Below are positions 4,910 to 6,355 of a stretch of DNA of 6,355 nt, piece by piece. The position numbers were made by a program, and so were the translations under genes. Source of the DNA: an uncultured Oscillospiraceae bacterium. Its GTDB lineage: Bacteria; Bacillota; Clostridia; Oscillospirales; Oscillospiraceae. The stretch spans positions 1 to 6,355 of the forward strand of contig CAKUCT010000118.1 in the NCBI GenBank assembly GCA_934643765.1, in the 5' to 3' direction. Below the pieces are notes generated by a model. That model saw only the letters and a list, made by a program, of their open reading frames with translations, did not search any database and was not told where the DNA came from. Each line of letters begins with the position of its first letter. Position 1 is the first letter of the stretch.

Positions 4910-5455
4910 TCACAGAGAAAATGTGCGGTATACCTCGCCCGTCTCGATATTCTTCCAGGAGAACACCCCGTCTTCAAAGATCATATAGCTGTGCGGGGAG
5001 TTTTCCTTCGGAATCGACACCGAGCCCGGGTTCAGATACATAAAATCGCCGCAGTCCTCGCACACTGGCACATGCGTGTGCCCGTGCAGCAAAATATCGC
5101 CCTTGGCAAACGGCAGGGGCTTATTCTTGTTGATCACATGCCCATGCGTCAGATACACAGCCCGGCCGTTCAGCACCAGAAAACCGTAGTCCGCCAGCAC
5201 CGGGAACGGCAGCACCATCTGGTCCACCTCGCAGTCGCAGTTGCCGCGCACGCAGAGAATCCTGTCCTTCAAGGGTGAAAGCTGCGCGATTACCTCTTTG
5301 GGCGCATACTGCTTCGGCAGATCGTTCCGCGGACCATGGTACAGAATATCGCCGAGGAAAATCAGCCGCCCCGGCTGCTCTTTTTCGTAACACTCCAGCA
5401 TGCGCGCGCACCAGTAGCCCGAGCCGTGCAAATCGGACGCAATCATCAGTTTCAT
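4910..5455 (-). CDS. yfcE: YfcE/MJ0936-family metallophosphodiesterase
   Basis: This 181-aa cytosolic calcineurin-like phosphoesterase has the usual length for the YfcE family, which hydrolyses phosphodiester bonds (shown on model substrates) with two metal ions. The complete set of metal-binding motifs is visible: D8-x-H10 in IASDLHGS, G35-D36 in FLGDILYHGP, G71-N72 with D74 in VRGNCDCEVD, H104 in LTHGH, and GHTH (125-128). The closing YLNPGSVSIPKENSPHSYMI (145-164) is also typical. The start is fixed by AGGAGG (5468-5463) 7 nt upstream. It is divergent from the glutamine synthetase gene and has no obvious partner; the 175-bp gap to the lipoprotein gene suggests separate transcription. The natural substrate of this family is not settled. 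Confidence 0.93.
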   Translation of the reverse strand: MKLMIASDLHGSGYWCARMLECYEKEQPGRLIFLGDILYHGPRNDLPKQYAPKEVIAQLSPLKDRILCVRGNCDCEVDQMVLPFPVLADYGFLVLNGRAVYLTHGHVINKNKPLPFAKGDILLHGHTHVPVCEDCGDFMYLNPGSVSIPKENSPHSYMIFEDGVFSWKNIETGEVYRTFSL

Positions 5456-5482
5456 CTTGGTTCCTCCTTGGGATTTTTCTTT

Positions 5483-5511
5483 ATTTTACCGCAAGTACAG
5501 CAAAAAGAGAA
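5483..5511 (-). promoter_or_regulatory. Possible promoter of the phosphodiesterase gene
   Basis: On the minus strand, TAAAAT (5488-5483) is a reasonable -10 box, and 17 nt upstream stands TTCTCT (5511-5506), a poor -35 match (3/6). The region between this gene and glnN is AT-rich here and must contain a promoter, but this assignment is weak. Confidence 0.3.
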
Positions 5512-5543
5512 GCACCGTTTTCCGTTTTTCTGCCGATTCAGAC

Positions 5544-5570
5544 GCAGCCCAGCTGCGCCGCTTTGGCGCA
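5544..5570. repeat. Short overlapping inverted repeats between yfcE and glnN
   Basis: GCAGC-CCA-GCTGC (5544-5556) overlaps TGCGCC-GCTTT-GGCGCA (5554-5570). No T-tract follows on either strand, so it is not a terminator. It lies just upstream of the predicted glnN -35 box and could be a regulator site; nothing more can be said. Confidence 0.3.
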
Positions 5571-5578
5571 ATTACCAC

Positions 5579-5607
5579 TTGATTTTGCCCCCGGAAAGCC
5601 TTAAAAT
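5579..5607 (+). promoter_or_regulatory. Predicted sigma-A promoter of the glutamine synthetase gene
   Basis: TTGATT (5579-5584), a 17-nt spacer and TAAAAT (5602-5607) make a good promoter, giving a leader of about 60 nt before the ATG. The leader contains TGAAAATTTCA (5620-5630, palindromic) and a near-perfect 12-nt direct repeat, TTTGCGCGCAGA/TTTGCGTGCGGA (5634-5645, 5647-5658). No glutamine riboswitch is recognised. Confidence 0.6.
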
Positions 5608-5674
5608 AACCACGTATTTTGAAAATTTCAGACTTTGCGCGCAGATTTTGCGTGCGGAAACGGAGGATGGAGAC

Positions 5675-6355
5675 ATGAACGAACCAGCAAACCGGATCCC
5701 TGCCCTGTTTGGCAGCTGCGTATTTAACGAGGAGCGCATGGCGCAGTATATCCAGAAACCCGCCATGGACGCCTGGCGTTCTTGTCTGCAGGAGGGCAAG
5801 CCCCTGAGTCTCGCCGTCGCCAACGACATTGCAGACGGCATGAAGGCATGGGCACTGGAGCAGGGCGCAACGCATTTTACGCACTGGTTCCAGCCCATGA
5901 CCGGCTACACCGCGGAGAAGCACGACAGCTTCCTGACCCCCGTGGGCCACGGAAAGATTGCCATGGAATTTTCGGGCAAAGAGCTCGTGCGCGGCGAGTC
6001 GGACGCGTCGAGCTTCCCCTCCGGCGGTCTGCGCGCAACGTTTGAAGCGCGCGGCTACACCGCCTGGGACCCTACGGCCTATGCCTTCATCAAGGACGGT
6101 ACGCTCTATATCCCAACCGTCTTCTTCTCCTATTCCGGAGAGGCGCTCGATAAAAAGACGCCGCTTCTTCGCTCGATTGACGCCGTCAGCCGCGAAGCTG
6201 TGCGGATTTTGCGCCTGTTCGGCGACACGAAGACCAAAAAGGTCATCGCAAACGTCGGCCCCGAGCAGGAATATTTCCTGATCGACAAAGAGCTCTACTT
6301 AAAGCGCGAGGATCTTCGCATGTGCGGCCGGACGCTCTTTGGCGCGAAGCCCCCG
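5675..6355 (+). CDS. glnN: Type III glutamine synthetase (partial, N-terminal 227 codons)
   Basis: The gene encodes the N-terminal third of a GSIII enzyme, which makes glutamine from glutamate, ammonia and ATP and assembles as large dodecamers. Type III enzymes are about 700 aa, much larger than GlnA, so most of the gene lies past the window. Recognisable family stretches are the opening around ALFGSCVFNEERM (10-22), then THFTHWFQPMTGYTAEKHDS (66-85) and SSFPSGGLRATFEARGYTAW (112-131), then DPTAYAFI (132-139), TLYIPTVFFSYSGEALDKKT (143-162), and the metal-binding GPEQEYFLID (195-204). The ATG is chosen because GGAGG (5662-5666) lies 8 nt upstream and the predicted protein begins like known family members. 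No frameshift is seen. It is divergent from yfcE. GSIII is found in Bacteroidetes, cyanobacteria and various clostridia, which fits the suggested host. Confidence 0.95.
   Translation, partial: MNEPANRIPALFGSCVFNEERMAQYIQKPAMDAWRSCLQEGKPLSLAVANDIADGMKAWALEQGATHFTHWFQPMTGYTAEKHDSFLTPVGHGKIAMEFSGKELVRGESDASSFPSGGLRATFEARGYTAWDPTAYAFIKDGTLYIPTVFFSYSGEALDKKTPLLRSIDAVSREAVRILRLFGDTKTKKVIANVGPEQEYFLIDKELYLKREDLRMCGRTLFGAKPP

Noticed and set aside
4905..4919. TTCTCT-CAC-AGAGAA hairpin over the phosphodiesterase stop codon as its terminator
   Set aside because: The stem is short and A/T-rich with no immediate T-tract on the minus strand, so it is insufficient as an intrinsic terminator.

Overview
This 6.36-kb window looks like chromosomal DNA from a Gram-positive, probably gut-type clostridial (Oscillospirales-like) bacterium. 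The reasons are strong AGGAGG-type ribosome binding sites, textbook sigma-A promoters in short AT-rich gaps, G/C-rich third codon positions, a type III glutamine synthetase, a clostridial-style lipoprotein signal peptide and compact hairpin terminators. The taxonomic placement is inference; no rRNA or species marker is present.

Left part (1-2445): a divergent locus. On the minus strand is the N-terminal part of an N5-(carboxyethyl)ornithine synthase-like enzyme of the alanine dehydrogenase/transhydrogenase fold, which condenses an amino acid with pyruvate. It starts at TTG behind a full-consensus promoter (TTGACA-17-TATAAT). On the plus strand, from an equally good promoter (TTGACA-17-TATGAT), runs a three-gene operon: a MarR-type repressor, a GNAT N-acyltransferase and a flavin-reductase-like protein. 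Palindromes sit inside both promoters, so the MarR protein probably controls both directions.

Middle (2446-2704): no gene, but an unusually structured stretch of about 244 bp bounded by 20-bp perfect inverted repeats (2459-2478 and 2683-2702). It holds five hairpins and ends in a strong stem-loop between two convergent operons. This is the least explained part of the window.

Centre-right (2705-4734, minus strand): a two-gene unit encoding a 496-aa lipoprotein with no recognised function and a 171-aa membrane-anchored protein, also unrecognised. A roughly 100-nt leader with three consecutive hairpins precedes the lipoprotein.

Right (4910-6355): a YfcE/MJ0936-type metallophosphodiesterase on the minus strand and, divergently on the plus strand, the first 227 codons of a type III glutamine synthetase (GlnN), cut off by the window end. 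With the opine-type enzyme at the left edge, the window contains two unrelated nitrogen or amino-acid metabolism functions separated by surface-protein and housekeeping genes. I see no CRISPR array, tRNA, rRNA, transposase or phage gene.
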